Shown here: positions 55,750 to 64,000 of the stretch, one piece after another
How the letters are laid out: the number at the start of each line of letters is the position of its first letter
Numbering within the stretch: the first letter of the stretch is position 1
Assembly (NCBI RefSeq): GCF_036452155.1
Contig: NZ_JAWJZY010000002.1
Direction: 5' to 3' (one strand)
From: Sorlinia euscelidii
Lineage (GTDB): Bacteria > Pseudomonadota > Alphaproteobacteria > Acetobacterales > Acetobacteraceae
Length of the DNA: 64,000 nucleotides
Program-made: the position numbers and the translations under genes
The notes under the pieces: generated by a model
What the model saw: only the letters and a program-made list of their open reading frames with translations
Database searches by the model: none
What the model was told of the DNA's origin: nothing

Positions 55750-56011
55750 TGCGGATCACGGTAAAGCGGCAATAGGCACTGGCGCTGCATGATCCCGCAG
55801 CCACTCGCGTCACACGCTGATGACATGTGGTGGGATCCCTGACGCGAGACGCCCGATACTGGACCGGCAACACGGCATATAGCGGTGGCGCGCGCGTTAA
55901 CGAGCATTTTCAATAACTCATAAGCATTTCTTAATTTTTGTTGACCGCGCATCAATCAGCATCCTAATTTTGCTTTCAGCCCACGAAGCTGATTTTGTCT
56001 GGAGAAGCGAA

Positions 56012-56293
56012 TTGGACAAAAAGTTTGATTACAAGCCCTCCGTCCATCGCGACGAAATCAGACGGATCATGCGCAGAGCCATCCTGACGCGCTCATCGAT
56101 TAAAAACGGCGATCTCAACAGGTCCGACGTCCTCTCTGACCTTTGTGCCATCCGTGAAACGCTCGAAATTTTTTCCAGCGCGCCGAAAAAAGCCGGTCGC
56201 AATACGATGAGCTGGCTTGCCAGCCAGTTGGAAGAAGCATGTGAGCGCCTCGCCGTCATCAATGCGGACGCCAGATGTCCTTCCAATGAGTGA
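56012..56293 (+). CDS. Small helical protein, unknown
   Basis: 93 residues from TTG 56012 (MDKKFDYKPSVHRDEIRR), with GGAGAAG seven bases before; the open frame begins at 55970. The sequence is charged and helical (RIMRRAILTRSSIKNGDLNR, DVLSDLCAIRETLEIFSS). No domain was recognised and it has no link to its neighbours. The upstream 260 bp are non-coding. It may be a genuine small gene; evidence is limited to composition, length and the ribosome site. Confidence 0.45.
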   Translation: MDKKFDYKPSVHRDEIRRIMRRAILTRSSIKNGDLNRSDVLSDLCAIRETLEIFSSAPKKAGRNTMSWLASQLEEACERLAVINADARCPSNE

Positions 56294-56433
56294 AAAGGTG
56301 CCGTCACTTCACAGCGGGCGGCTGACCGGGTATTTTTGATACGTCTATTCGCGTCAGTCTCCCATCAGCCTCTCAAAGGTTATCGACACGTCATCGCCTT
56401 TGAAACGACGATGCAACGTGCCTTGTGACAGGA

Positions 56434-58095
56434 TTAAGGGACGCTTACACCCGCCTTGAAAATCCCCGCAATCGCTTCCTGCGCTTCATCCTGAATCTGC
56501 TTCAAATGCGCTTCACTGACGAAGCTTTCAGCGTAGATTTTATAGACATTTTCCGTGCCGGACGGTCGGGCGGCGAACCAGCCTTGGGCGGTGCTGATTT
56601 TCAGCCCGCCAATCGGGGCGTTATTTCCGGGCGCATGGGTTAGTTTCGCGATAATCGGGTCACCTGCCAGCGTGGTTTCCGCATATTGTTCCGCCTTCAG
56701 CGCACCTAGAATACGCTTCTGATCCGGGTCTGCTGGGGCATCGATGCGGGCGTAAAAAGGTGCGCCAAGTTCCCGCGTGAGGTCGGCATAGATCTCGCCG
56801 GGCGTCCGGCCCGTTTTGGCGGTGATTTCCGCCGCAAGCAGGCAAAGGATAATTCCATCCTTATCCGTGCTCCACGCCTTGCCCTCTCGGTCCAGAAAGG
56901 ATGCACCTGCGCTCTCCTCACCCGCAAAGCCCAGGGAGGATGAAGCCATTCCTGCCACAAACCATTTAAACCCGACCGGGGTCTCGATAATGGCGCGCCC
57001 CAGTTTCTGCCCGACACGGTCAATCAGGGCGGAGCTCACCAGTGTCTTGCCGATTTTGCAGTTTTCCGGCCAATCAGGGCGGTTCTGGAAGAGATACCAG
57101 ATGGCGACAGCGAGGTAATGATTGGGGTTCATTAACCCCGAAGGTCTGCAAACGATACCGTGACGATCCGCATCCGGGTCATTTGCGAAAGCGATGTCAA
57201 ATTGTCCCGCCATGTTGATCAGACGTGCCATCGCATAGGGGGAGGAGCAATCCATGCGGATTTTACCATCCCAATCCGCGGTCATGAAGCCAAATTGCGG
57301 GTCCAACTCCCGACTCACGATTGTTGCATTGATACCGAAGCGTTCAATGATGGCCTGCCAGTAATCCAGGGATGCACCGCCCAGCGGGTCAATCCCGATG
57401 GAAATCTCCGCGGCGCGAATGGCGTCCATATCAATGACGGACCCGAGAGCGTTCACGTAAGGTGCGACAAAATCAAAGGTTTTGACGCAACGCGCGGTGC
57501 GTGCCGCGTCATAGGGAAGGCGTTTGACGTCCTTCAACCCCGCCGACATAAACTGATTGGCCATGTCCTGGATCTGCCCGGTGGCTTTTGTATCTGCCGG
57601 GCCGCCGTGCGGCGCATTATATTTGATGCCGCCATCTGACGGGGGATTGTGCGAGGGCGTGATAACGATGCCGTCCGCGCGCGGGGCGCTCTCATCCGCA
57701 TTATGGACGATGATGGTATGAGAGATGACAGGGGTCGGCGTCAGACGATCATGGGCGTCAATATGAATGGCGACATTATGCGCCGCCATGACTTCAATCA
57801 CGGTTTTTTGAGCGAGAGCGGAGAGCGCGTGGGAGTCTATCCCGACGAAAAGCGGGCCGGTGATCCCCTCCGATGCGCGATAACGGCATATGGCCTCCGC
57901 AATCGCGGCGATGTGGGTTTCGTTGAAACTGCCATGAATTGACGTGCCGCGATGGCCGGACGTGCCGAAGCTGACGCGCTGCGCGGCATCACCCGGCTCC
58001 GGGATGCGCGCGTAGTAAGCATCTTGAAGGGCCTGAATATTTGTCAGTTCTTCAGGTGGAAGCGTATGACCGGCCTTCGGGCTGATTTGCGTCAT
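56434..58095 (-). CDS. pgm: Phosphoglucomutase (alpha-D-glucose phosphate-specific)
   Basis: 553 residues, interconverting glucose-1-phosphate and glucose-6-phosphate. Family blocks are SFGTSGHRGTSIHGSFNE, the active-site phosphoserine loop VITPSHNPPSDGGIKYN (Ser in TPSHNPP), the metal-binding loop NDPDADRHGIV, the sugar-binding loop FAGEESAGASFL and the C-terminal RPSGTENVYKIY phosphate site. The length is that of the E. coli Pgm class, longer than GlmM or ManB. AAGGA lies nine bases upstream of the ATG. It stands alone. In acetic acid bacteria Pgm feeds UDP-glucose and exopolysaccharide (cellulose, acetan-like) pathways; that link is from general knowledge. Confidence 0.95.
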   Translation of the reverse strand: MTQISPKAGHTLPPEELTNIQALQDAYYARIPEPGDAAQRVSFGTSGHRGTSIHGSFNETHIAAIAEAICRYRASEGITGPLFVGIDSHALSALAQKTVIEVMAAHNVAIHIDAHDRLTPTPVISHTIIVHNADESAPRADGIVITPSHNPPSDGGIKYNAPHGGPADTKATGQIQDMANQFMSAGLKDVKRLPYDAARTARCVKTFDFVAPYVNALGSVIDMDAIRAAEISIGIDPLGGASLDYWQAIIERFGINATIVSRELDPQFGFMTADWDGKIRMDCSSPYAMARLINMAGQFDIAFANDPDADRHGIVCRPSGLMNPNHYLAVAIWYLFQNRPDWPENCKIGKTLVSSALIDRVGQKLGRAIIETPVGFKWFVAGMASSSLGFAGEESAGASFLDREGKAWSTDKDGIILCLLAAEITAKTGRTPGEIYADLTRELGAPFYARIDAPADPDQKRILGALKAEQYAETTLAGDPIIAKLTHAPGNNAPIGGLKISTAQGWFAARPSGTENVYKIYAESFVSEAHLKQIQDEAQEAIAGIFKAGVSVP

Positions 58096-58281
58096 GGCAA
58101 TCCGTCCTTAATTTCGGGGGAAGGGAAGGCGCAATCAACAAGCATCATGGGCGCCGAAACCTTGAATGCCATAATTGTCCGGCAAGCGAAACCCCGCCAT
58201 TAACGGTCGAAATACACCCCATTATTGCAACGGGCGACGTGGCAAATCGTTAAAATCGGGCCAATTTGTAGGAATATCGCC

Positions 58282-59178
58282 ATGAAAATGCCTGACGCCC
58301 GGAAATCGGGCACGTTCAAGATCGGTGGAACGATGGAAGTCGTGCGCCTCGGATTTGGAACAATGCGCCTGACCGGGAAAGGCATCTGGGGCCCGCCGGC
58401 TGACCACGCACGCGCGATTGCCGCGCTCCATCATGCGCGTAAGGCCGGGGTGAACTTCTTCGATACGGCCGACTCCTATGGCCCCTACGTGGCGGAAAAC
58501 TTTGTCCATGACGCGCTTCATCCTTACCGGAAAATCGTTATCGCCACGAAGGGCGGGCTAACGCGCCATGGCCCGGATATCTGGAAGCCCGTCGGCAACC
58601 CGGATTATCTGCGGCAATGCGTCCTGATGTCGATGCGTCGCCTGGGGGTCAAAACCATCGATTTGTGGCAATTGCACCGTATCGGCCCGGATTGCGACGT
58701 GAAGCAACAGTTTGAAGCCATCAAAGCGATGCAGAAAGAGGGTTTGATCCAGCATATCGGATTGTCGGAAGTTGATGTTAAAACCATCAAAGCGGCGGAG
58801 AAATATTTCAAGGTCGCGACGGTCCAGAATCGCTTCAACCTCGTCGACCGCACATCTGAAGACGTCCTCGAATATTGCGAAAAGCACCACATCGGCTTCA
58901 TTCCCTGGGCGCCTCTTGCCGCGGGGGCCTTGGCGGATAAGGGCTCGGTTCTTGATCAGCTTGCCAAGGAGAAGAAAGCGCGCAGTGGGCAGATTGCCCT
59001 GGCCTGGCTGCTGGCCCGCTCACCCGTGATGCTGCCGATCCCCGGGTCGGGAGACCCCTCTCATGTGGATGACAATGTCCGCGCCGTCGATATCAGATTA
59101 TCGAAAGCGGATATTGAGGCCCTCGACGCGCAGGGGCGGGACGCGTGGGAAAAATCCCGCAAGGAGCAAAAGTCCTGA
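58282..59178 (+). CDS. Aldo/keto reductase
   Basis: 298 residues from ATG 58282 (MKMPDARKSG), with AGGAAT upstream; an upstream ATG at 58225 lacks a ribosome site. It is a TIM-barrel NAD(P)H-dependent oxidoreductase. The catalytic tetrad is visible: Asp in FFDTADSYG, Tyr in the same block, Lys in IATKGGLTRHG and His in WQLHRIG. The cofactor region is IPGSGDPSHVDDNVRAV. The natural substrate is unknown. It lies between the divergent pgm and the PBP gene. Confidence 0.9.
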   Translation: MKMPDARKSGTFKIGGTMEVVRLGFGTMRLTGKGIWGPPADHARAIAALHHARKAGVNFFDTADSYGPYVAENFVHDALHPYRKIVIATKGGLTRHGPDIWKPVGNPDYLRQCVLMSMRRLGVKTIDLWQLHRIGPDCDVKQQFEAIKAMQKEGLIQHIGLSEVDVKTIKAAEKYFKVATVQNRFNLVDRTSEDVLEYCEKHHIGFIPWAPLAAGALADKGSVLDQLAKEKKARSGQIALAWLLARSPVMLPIPGSGDPSHVDDNVRAVDIRLSKADIEALDAQGRDAWEKSRKEQKS

Positions 59179-59333
59179 CGCTGCCCCTTAGCCGACGCTG
59201 CCTTTCAACGGCTGATCGTCATGACGGGGCATGGCGAAGCGTTCGGAAATTTGCTCCACCCGCCTGATTTTGCTAGTGAGATCGACCCTGCGCGGCGCGC
59301 TCAGACGCGCCGCTTTTTTTGGATAAGTGACCC

Positions 59334-61991
59334 ATGCCGTCGGACCCCGATCGCCTAACGCCGAACCGCAATCCGCGCCATGACGCCTTTGACCCCCGTC
59401 GTTTCGGGCCGCGTCATCGCACATGGCGACGATTTGTCGCCGGGACGGGTGCGCTTATCTTGGCCGTGGTGATTGGCAGTGCCGTATTTGTCATTGGCAA
59501 GATCTCCCGCATGACGACGGGCCTGCCCAGTGTCGCCAGTCTTGAATCCTATCTTCCCCCGACTGTCAGCCGTATTTACGCGTCAGATGATCGTATCCTG
59601 GCGGAGCTGGCGGCGGAAAGGCGTCTTTACACGCCCTTCAATGCAATCCCGGACCGAGTCAAAAAAGCCTTCATTGCGGCGGAGGATAAAAATTTCTACG
59701 CCCATCACGGCGTCGACCTCAAAGCGATCCTGCGTGCTGAGTTTGGCAACATCACGCGCCCGAAGGGCCGACGTCCTGTCGGCGCCTCCACCATCACGCA
59801 GCAGGTTGCGCGGAACATGATCCTGAACAGCCGCGCCCCGACCCTGGAGCGGAAGGAGCGTGAAGCGCTTCTGGCGATGCGGATTGAGCGCGTTCTGTCC
59901 AAACAGAAAATCCTCGAGATCTACCTGAATGGTATCTACCTTGGCCAGGGCGCCTATGGCGTGGCGGCAGCGGCGCAGACATACTTCAATAAACCGTTGG
60001 ACGAACTGACGGATGCGGAGGCCGCCTATCTGGCCTCCCTGCCCAAATCGCCTTCAAATTACGACCCCTATAAGCATGCGGATCGCGCTGTCGCCCGCCG
60101 TAACTGGGTGCTGAGCCGCATGGTCGAAACCGGCGCCCTCAGCGCTGCGGATGGGGCCGCGGCGCAAAAAACCCCGCTTATCGCCAAGGACATGAAACGC
60201 TTCGGGCCGATGCCGAATGGTGAGTGGTTCGCCAGTGAGGTGCGGCGTCAGCTTATTGATGATTATGGCGAGACGCGCGCATTGGAAGGGGGGCTTGAAG
60301 TGCATACCAGCCTCGACCCCCGCCTTCAGGATGCCGCAACCCGTATCCTGCATGAGGGGCTGATGGAATATGACCGTCGGCGCTCCCGTTGGCGCGGGCC
60401 GGTCGGGCATGTCAATTTGGTGGCGCTTCGACATGGCGACCCCGAAGCCATGCAGAAATTGACCCCGCCACCGGGTATGTTGCCGCAATGGCGTCTGGCC
60501 GTCATATCGGACTCACGTCGGGGCACGGTCGCATGGGTCGATAAGCCCCGACCCGATATGTTCAAAAAAGCGACGATGTCGCAAATCCTGCCCCAGGATT
60601 TCTCATGGATGAAATCCGGAGACCCCAGGCTCGGTGAGGGCGATCTCATCATGATTGAGCCCATTAAGAACAGCCCATTCGTTGCAATACGGCAGATCCC
60701 TGAAGTGCAGGGCGCGCTGATCAGCCTTGATGCGCATACAGGGCGTGTCCTGGCGATGGTGGGAGGGTGGTCCTTCAAGCAGTCGCAATTCAACCGCGTC
60801 ACCCAGGCATTGCGCCAGCCAGGTTCGTCCTTCAAGCCTTTCGTCTATCTTGACGCGATGGAAAATGGTGTCCCGCCCTCCGAGAAATTCGATGATGCGC
60901 CCATTTCCTTCGGCACATGGCACCCGATGAATTATGAAAAGGATAATTGGGGCCCGACAACGTTGCATGATGCGCTGCGTGAAAGCCGCAACCTCGTTAC
61001 CATCCGCCTCGCCGCCTATCTGGGAATGAATTCTGTCGCAAAGATGGCGCAGGATGTCGGACTCGTTGATAAAATGCCGCATGTTCTGCCCGCCGCACTG
61101 GGCGCCGTCGAGACCACGGTATTGAAGGAGGCCGGGGCTTACGCGACGCTCGCTGCAGGCGGCAAGCGCGTCACCCCGCATCTGATCGATACAGTGCTCG
61201 ACCGTGACGGCAGCGTACTCTATCGCGCAGCGGATGCGACGCTTGAAACAGCCGAGCAGGCTGCCGACCCGCAGAAAACCCCGTCTGGCAAACCGGATCA
61301 GTCGGCACGTCAGAAAGAGACGTCAGACGTTGACGCGCAGACCGTGTCCGTGCCGCATATTGTCAGCACGCAGCCGCAGATCGCCAGCCCGGAAAGCGCT
61401 TATCAGGTGACGTCCATGCTTCAGGACGCCATAAGGCGAGGGACGGGACGACGCGCCGCTGTGGATATTGATCGTGAAATCGCGGGCAAGACCGGCACAT
61501 CTCAGGATTTCCGTGACGCCTGGTTTGCCGGTTTTGCGCCGGATATCGTGACGGTCGTTTGGGTGGGGTATGACACGCCGCGCTCCCTGGGGCGAAATGA
61601 AACAGGGGGGCGCGTGGCCGGCCCGATCTGGAACCGCTTCATGAAATTTGCGCTGGAGGGGCGGCCGACGTTGCAATTTCGTGTGCCGGATGGGATCACC
61701 CTTGCGCGCTACGATACGGGGCGACTGATGGCCGTTGACGGCTTCAAAGCCGATGAAGCGCCGGGCGCATCGATTGCGCTGCATGGTTACGGTGCGGGCA
61801 CGGAGCCCCTTAATGCGTCCGATACGGGTGCGGATGTCGCCACATCTGAGGATGATATGATGCCTCCAGGCGATATTGAGGCAACCGCGCCCCTGGCAGA
61901 GGCGCTGCCGCCGCCCTCACCGCCATCCGGCGCGGAAACGGCACCAGCAACGCAATCTCAGAGTGACATTGGCCTTGGAGGGCTTTATTAA
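59334..61991 (+). CDS. mrcA: Penicillin-binding protein 1A (bifunctional transglycosylase/transpeptidase)
   Basis: 885 residues with an N-terminal membrane anchor (FVAGTGALILAVVIGSAVFV). The glycosyltransferase domain (GT51) shows EDKNFYAHHGVDLKAILRA with the catalytic Glu, GASTITQQVARN and RIERVLSKQKILEIYLNGIYL. An OB-like insert follows. The transpeptidase has SxxK (PGSSFKPF, near residue 498), the SxN motif ESRNLVTIRLA and KTGT (AGKTGTSQDF, near 718). The last 150 residues are Pro/Ala-rich and polar. Length and order fit the PBP1A class (about 800-850 residues). It builds and crosslinks peptidoglycan at the periplasmic face. Confidence 0.95.
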   Translation: MPSDPDRLTPNRNPRHDAFDPRRFGPRHRTWRRFVAGTGALILAVVIGSAVFVIGKISRMTTGLPSVASLESYLPPTVSRIYASDDRILAELAAERRLYTPFNAIPDRVKKAFIAAEDKNFYAHHGVDLKAILRAEFGNITRPKGRRPVGASTITQQVARNMILNSRAPTLERKEREALLAMRIERVLSKQKILEIYLNGIYLGQGAYGVAAAAQTYFNKPLDELTDAEAAYLASLPKSPSNYDPYKHADRAVARRNWVLSRMVETGALSAADGAAAQKTPLIAKDMKRFGPMPNGEWFASEVRRQLIDDYGETRALEGGLEVHTSLDPRLQDAATRILHEGLMEYDRRRSRWRGPVGHVNLVALRHGDPEAMQKLTPPPGMLPQWRLAVISDSRRGTVAWVDKPRPDMFKKATMSQILPQDFSWMKSGDPRLGEGDLIMIEPIKNSPFVAIRQIPEVQGALISLDAHTGRVLAMVGGWSFKQSQFNRVTQALRQPGSSFKPFVYLDAMENGVPPSEKFDDAPISFGTWHPMNYEKDNWGPTTLHDALRESRNLVTIRLAAYLGMNSVAKMAQDVGLVDKMPHVLPAALGAVETTVLKEAGAYATLAAGGKRVTPHLIDTVLDRDGSVLYRAADATLETAEQAADPQKTPSGKPDQSARQKETSDVDAQTVSVPHIVSTQPQIASPESAYQVTSMLQDAIRRGTGRRAAVDIDREIAGKTGTSQDFRDAWFAGFAPDIVTVVWVGYDTPRSLGRNETGGRVAGPIWNRFMKFALEGRPTLQFRVPDGITLARYDTGRLMAVDGFKADEAPGASIALHGYGAGTEPLNASDTGADVATSEDDMMPPGDIEATAPLAEALPPPSPPSGAETAPATQSQSDIGLGGLY

Positions 61992-62078
61992 CACGGTGCA
62001 GAATCCTGTCGGGCCCTGCGTCATGCCCCTGCCGAACCATGCCGACACCGCCTGACGGGCGATTGATGGAGAAATTTT

Positions 62079-63210
62079 ATGTCCGCGGAAAGCGACGCGC
62101 TTCATGAGCAGATCAAGCAGTCAGTGGCACTGCTGAGGAGGCATCTTTGACTGGGATGCTGCCCAATCCCGCCTCGCAGAACTAAATCACAGGTCGGAAG
62201 ACCCGGATTTATGGAATAATGCGGAAGCCGCGCAGAAGCTGATGCGGGAGCGCACGCTTCTTTCCAATCAGATCGAAAATGTCCTTCAGATTGAGCGTGA
62301 CGCGGCGGATATGGTCGAACTCACCAGCATGGCGGAGGAGGAGGGCGACGCGGATACCGTTGCCGAAGCCGTTGCGACCCTCAAAAACCTGGCGGAACAG
62401 GCGCATATGCGTCAGATTGAAAGCCTCCTTTCGGGCGAGGCGGACAGTAATGACTGTTATCTTGAAGTCAATGCCGGGGCCGGTGGCACAGAGGCCCAGG
62501 ACTGGTCGGAGATGATGCTGCGCATGTATATGCGATGGGCCGAGGCGCATGGCTATAAAGTGACGCTGATGGAAAGCAGTGAGGGGGAGCAGGCCGGAAT
62601 CAAATCCGCCACCATCCTCGTCTCAGGCCCTAACGCTTATGGGTGGTTGAAGACAGAAGCCGGCGTGCATCGCCTCGTGCGTATTTCGCCTTTTGACTCC
62701 GCAGCGCGTCGTCACACATCATTTGCTTCCGTCTGGGTTTACCCCGTCGTCGATGACACGATCGAGATCGCGGTCAATGATGGGGATCTGAAAGTTGATA
62801 CGTTCCGCGCCTCGGGTGCGGGGGGGCAGCACGTCAATAAAACGGACTCCGCGATACGCATCACCCATATCCCAACCGGCATTGTCGTTGCCTGCCAGAC
62901 GGATCGCTCCCAGCATCGCAATCGCGCCACGGCGATGGAAATGCTGAAAGCCCGTCTTTATGAGGCGGAACTGCAAAAGCGGGAGGCCGCTGCCGCCGCG
63001 ACTGAAGCCGCCAAGACGGACATCGGATGGGGTCATCAGATCCGCTCATATGTTCTGGCACCCTATCAGCTCGTCAAGGATCTGCGGACAGGTGTCGAGA
63101 AAGGGAACCCGGATGCCGTTCTCGACGGGGCTTTGGATGACTTCATGTCCGCTTCCCTGGCGCAACGGGCCGGTGCCACGCGTTCCGCTGCGAGTGCGGC
63201 CGCGCAGTAA
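62079..63210 (+). CDS. prfB: Peptide chain release factor 2 with +1 programmed frameshift
   Basis: Frame one runs from ATG 62079 for 23 codons to TGA 62148-62150. Shifting +1 at CTT-TGA-C continues as D-W-D-A-A into the long frame that ends at 63210, for about 376 residues, the usual RF2 size. The site is the textbook prfB signal: Shine-Dalgarno-like AGGAGG (62136-62141), three bases, CTT TGA C. RF2 recognises TGA and controls its own level here. The body has the RF2 blocks EVNAGAGGTEAQDWSEMML (with GGT), the SPF anticodon-like tripeptide in RISPFDSAARRH, and GAGGQHVNKTDSAIRI holding GGQ for peptidyl release. It follows the PBP gene on the same strand. Confidence 0.95.
62136..62151 (+). promoter_or_regulatory. 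prfB +1 frameshift signal
   Basis: AGGAGG, CAT, CTT, TGA, C. Spacing between the Shine-Dalgarno element and the CTT-TGA-C slip site is exactly that of E. coli prfB. Slow termination at TGA when RF2 is scarce allows the shift. Confidence 0.9.
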
Positions 63211-63374
63211 AAGTGAGGGATGAAGCTGTGTTGAACATGGCTTCACCCCTTCCGGCCTGTTATGTCGATAAATTATCGTGTCAATTGCATGACGCTATTT
63301 TACCAGCATTGATCGGCGCTCAGTGACGGCGTAAAATTGCAGCTTATCGACAATAATAATATCGGAAAAACACT

Positions 63375-63815
63375 GTGAGAAATGGGTTTAAACGTAGCTT
63401 GACAAAGTCATGCGCGGCCTTCTGCGTCGCGATATTCGGAGGCGCACAAATCCCGGCCAGTCAGGCCGCGGGGCGGGTCCATACAGAGACGCTTCTGGAA
63501 ACGCAATCCTCCTGGGATGGCACGCCATATGAGGCCTATCCCGCGGGCACGCCGCAATTATCGGTGTTGAAAATCGTCATCCCGCCAGGAACTGCCTTGA
63601 AGTGGCACCTGCATGATGTCCCGAATGCGGCTTATGTGGCGAAGGGCTCCCTGACTGTTGAGCGGCATCAGGATGGGCTGCACAGATCCCTCAAGGCTGG
63701 CGAGGTTCTGCCTGAAATGGTTAAATCCATGCATCGGGGGATCGCAGGCCCTCAAGGCGCGACGTTAATCGTGTTTTATGCTGGTAAAAAAAATGTACCT
63801 CTCTCGAGGCCATAA
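63375..63815 (+). CDS. Exported cupin-domain protein
   Basis: 146 residues from GTG 63375. The N-terminus has a basic stretch and hydrophobic core (SCAAFCVAIFGGAQIPASQA) that look like a signal peptide with cleavage near ASQAA. The rest is a single cupin barrel with the first motif PPGTALKWHLHDVPNAAYVA (two His and Glu-like positions) and a second, GEVLPEMVKSMHRGIAG, providing another His. This resembles small periplasmic cupins that bind a metal ion. The substrate is unknown. It follows prfB after about 160 bp on the same strand with an imperfect hairpin between, so it is probably separately transcribed. Confidence 0.7.
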   Translation: MRNGFKRSLTKSCAAFCVAIFGGAQIPASQAAGRVHTETLLETQSSWDGTPYEAYPAGTPQLSVLKIVIPPGTALKWHLHDVPNAAYVAKGSLTVERHQDGLHRSLKAGEVLPEMVKSMHRGIAGPQGATLIVFYAGKKNVPLSRP

Positions 63816-64000
63816 GGACGGGTCCTTACGAAATAAAGACGCCTGACCTCCTGCCCGCCATGCGAGGTCGAATCGGGGCGAGACGGGTTAGGGCGCGCAT
63901 CGAATCTCGTTACTGGTAAAGCTCTGCGTCATGTTTCCCGTTAAACAATGTGAATTTTTATGATGTCGGGCGCGCCCCTCATGAGTCTTTTCCGCGCGCA
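63816..64000. other. Window end, no gene seen
   Basis: The last 185 bp show no open frame with a start and no recognisable RNA gene. Confidence 0.4.

Overview
The window reads as a chromosomal segment of an acetic acid bacterium (Acetobacteraceae, Alphaproteobacteria). This rests on the block alaC-like aminotransferase / hom / glpX / recJ, a Hint-domain protein, an IalB-family protein and codon usage rich in GC with AT-rich intergenic stretches. The assignment is inferred from gene content, not from a marker search.

Layout. 1-12.4 kb is ordinary housekeeping: recA 3' end, an EamA exporter, a ferritin-like protein, a ClpP paralogue, a Hint protein, an OmpA-type lipoprotein, the aminotransferase, homoserine dehydrogenase, class II fructose-bisphosphatase, RecJ (two frameshifts) and tRNA-Glu(TTC). 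12.5-16.4 kb, just after the tRNA, is poorly coding accessory DNA holding an O-acyltransferase and a small orphan regulator-like gene. 16.4-25.6 kb is a siphovirus-like tail module with no head, terminase or integrase genes. It carries a lambda G/GT-type -1 frameshift signal and a tape measure split by an in-frame stop. 25.6-31.6 kb, convergent to it, is a very large DUF4011-type SF1 helicase with a Vsr-like nuclease domain, a probable defence protein. 32-33.6 kb has a DUF3050 protein behind a perfect FNR-type box, and a small unknown.

The most interesting part is 33.9-46.4 kb, an apparently undescribed ribosomal-peptide (RiPP) cluster. Two overlapping precursor genes encode cores built from Gly-(Ser/Thr)-X triplets. 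Facing them is a tightly overlapping operon: YcaO cyclodehydratase with a PxPxP tail, a small Cys-containing unknown, a leader-binding/ThiF-like protein fused to two SagB-type dehydrogenase domains, an HlyC-like acyltransferase, a SelO/MchC-like protein and a 2-oxoglutarate oxygenase. Divergent from the operon is a HlyD plus C39-peptidase ABC exporter pair. The combination suggests a polyazole (microcin B17-like) peptide that may receive a further modification of the kind made by the MceI/MceJ (MchD/MchC) pair of siderophore microcins, and is then cut at Gly-Gly and exported. An MFS transporter upstream may be a resistance or accessory gene.

46.4-52.5 kb has an IalB-family protein and a large autotransporter whose signal peptide is cut off by an in-frame TAA. 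52.5-56.3 kb is AT-rich accessory DNA with an XRE regulator and two small genes, one a paralogue of the gene at 15.4 kb. 56.4-63.8 kb returns to housekeeping: phosphoglucomutase, an aldo/keto reductase, a PBP1A-type penicillin-binding protein, prfB with its classical +1 frameshift site, and a cupin protein.

Six single-base frameshifts (two in recJ, three in the helicase, one in the MFS gene) all restore by adding one base to a G or C run. They may be sequencing errors rather than true gene decay.
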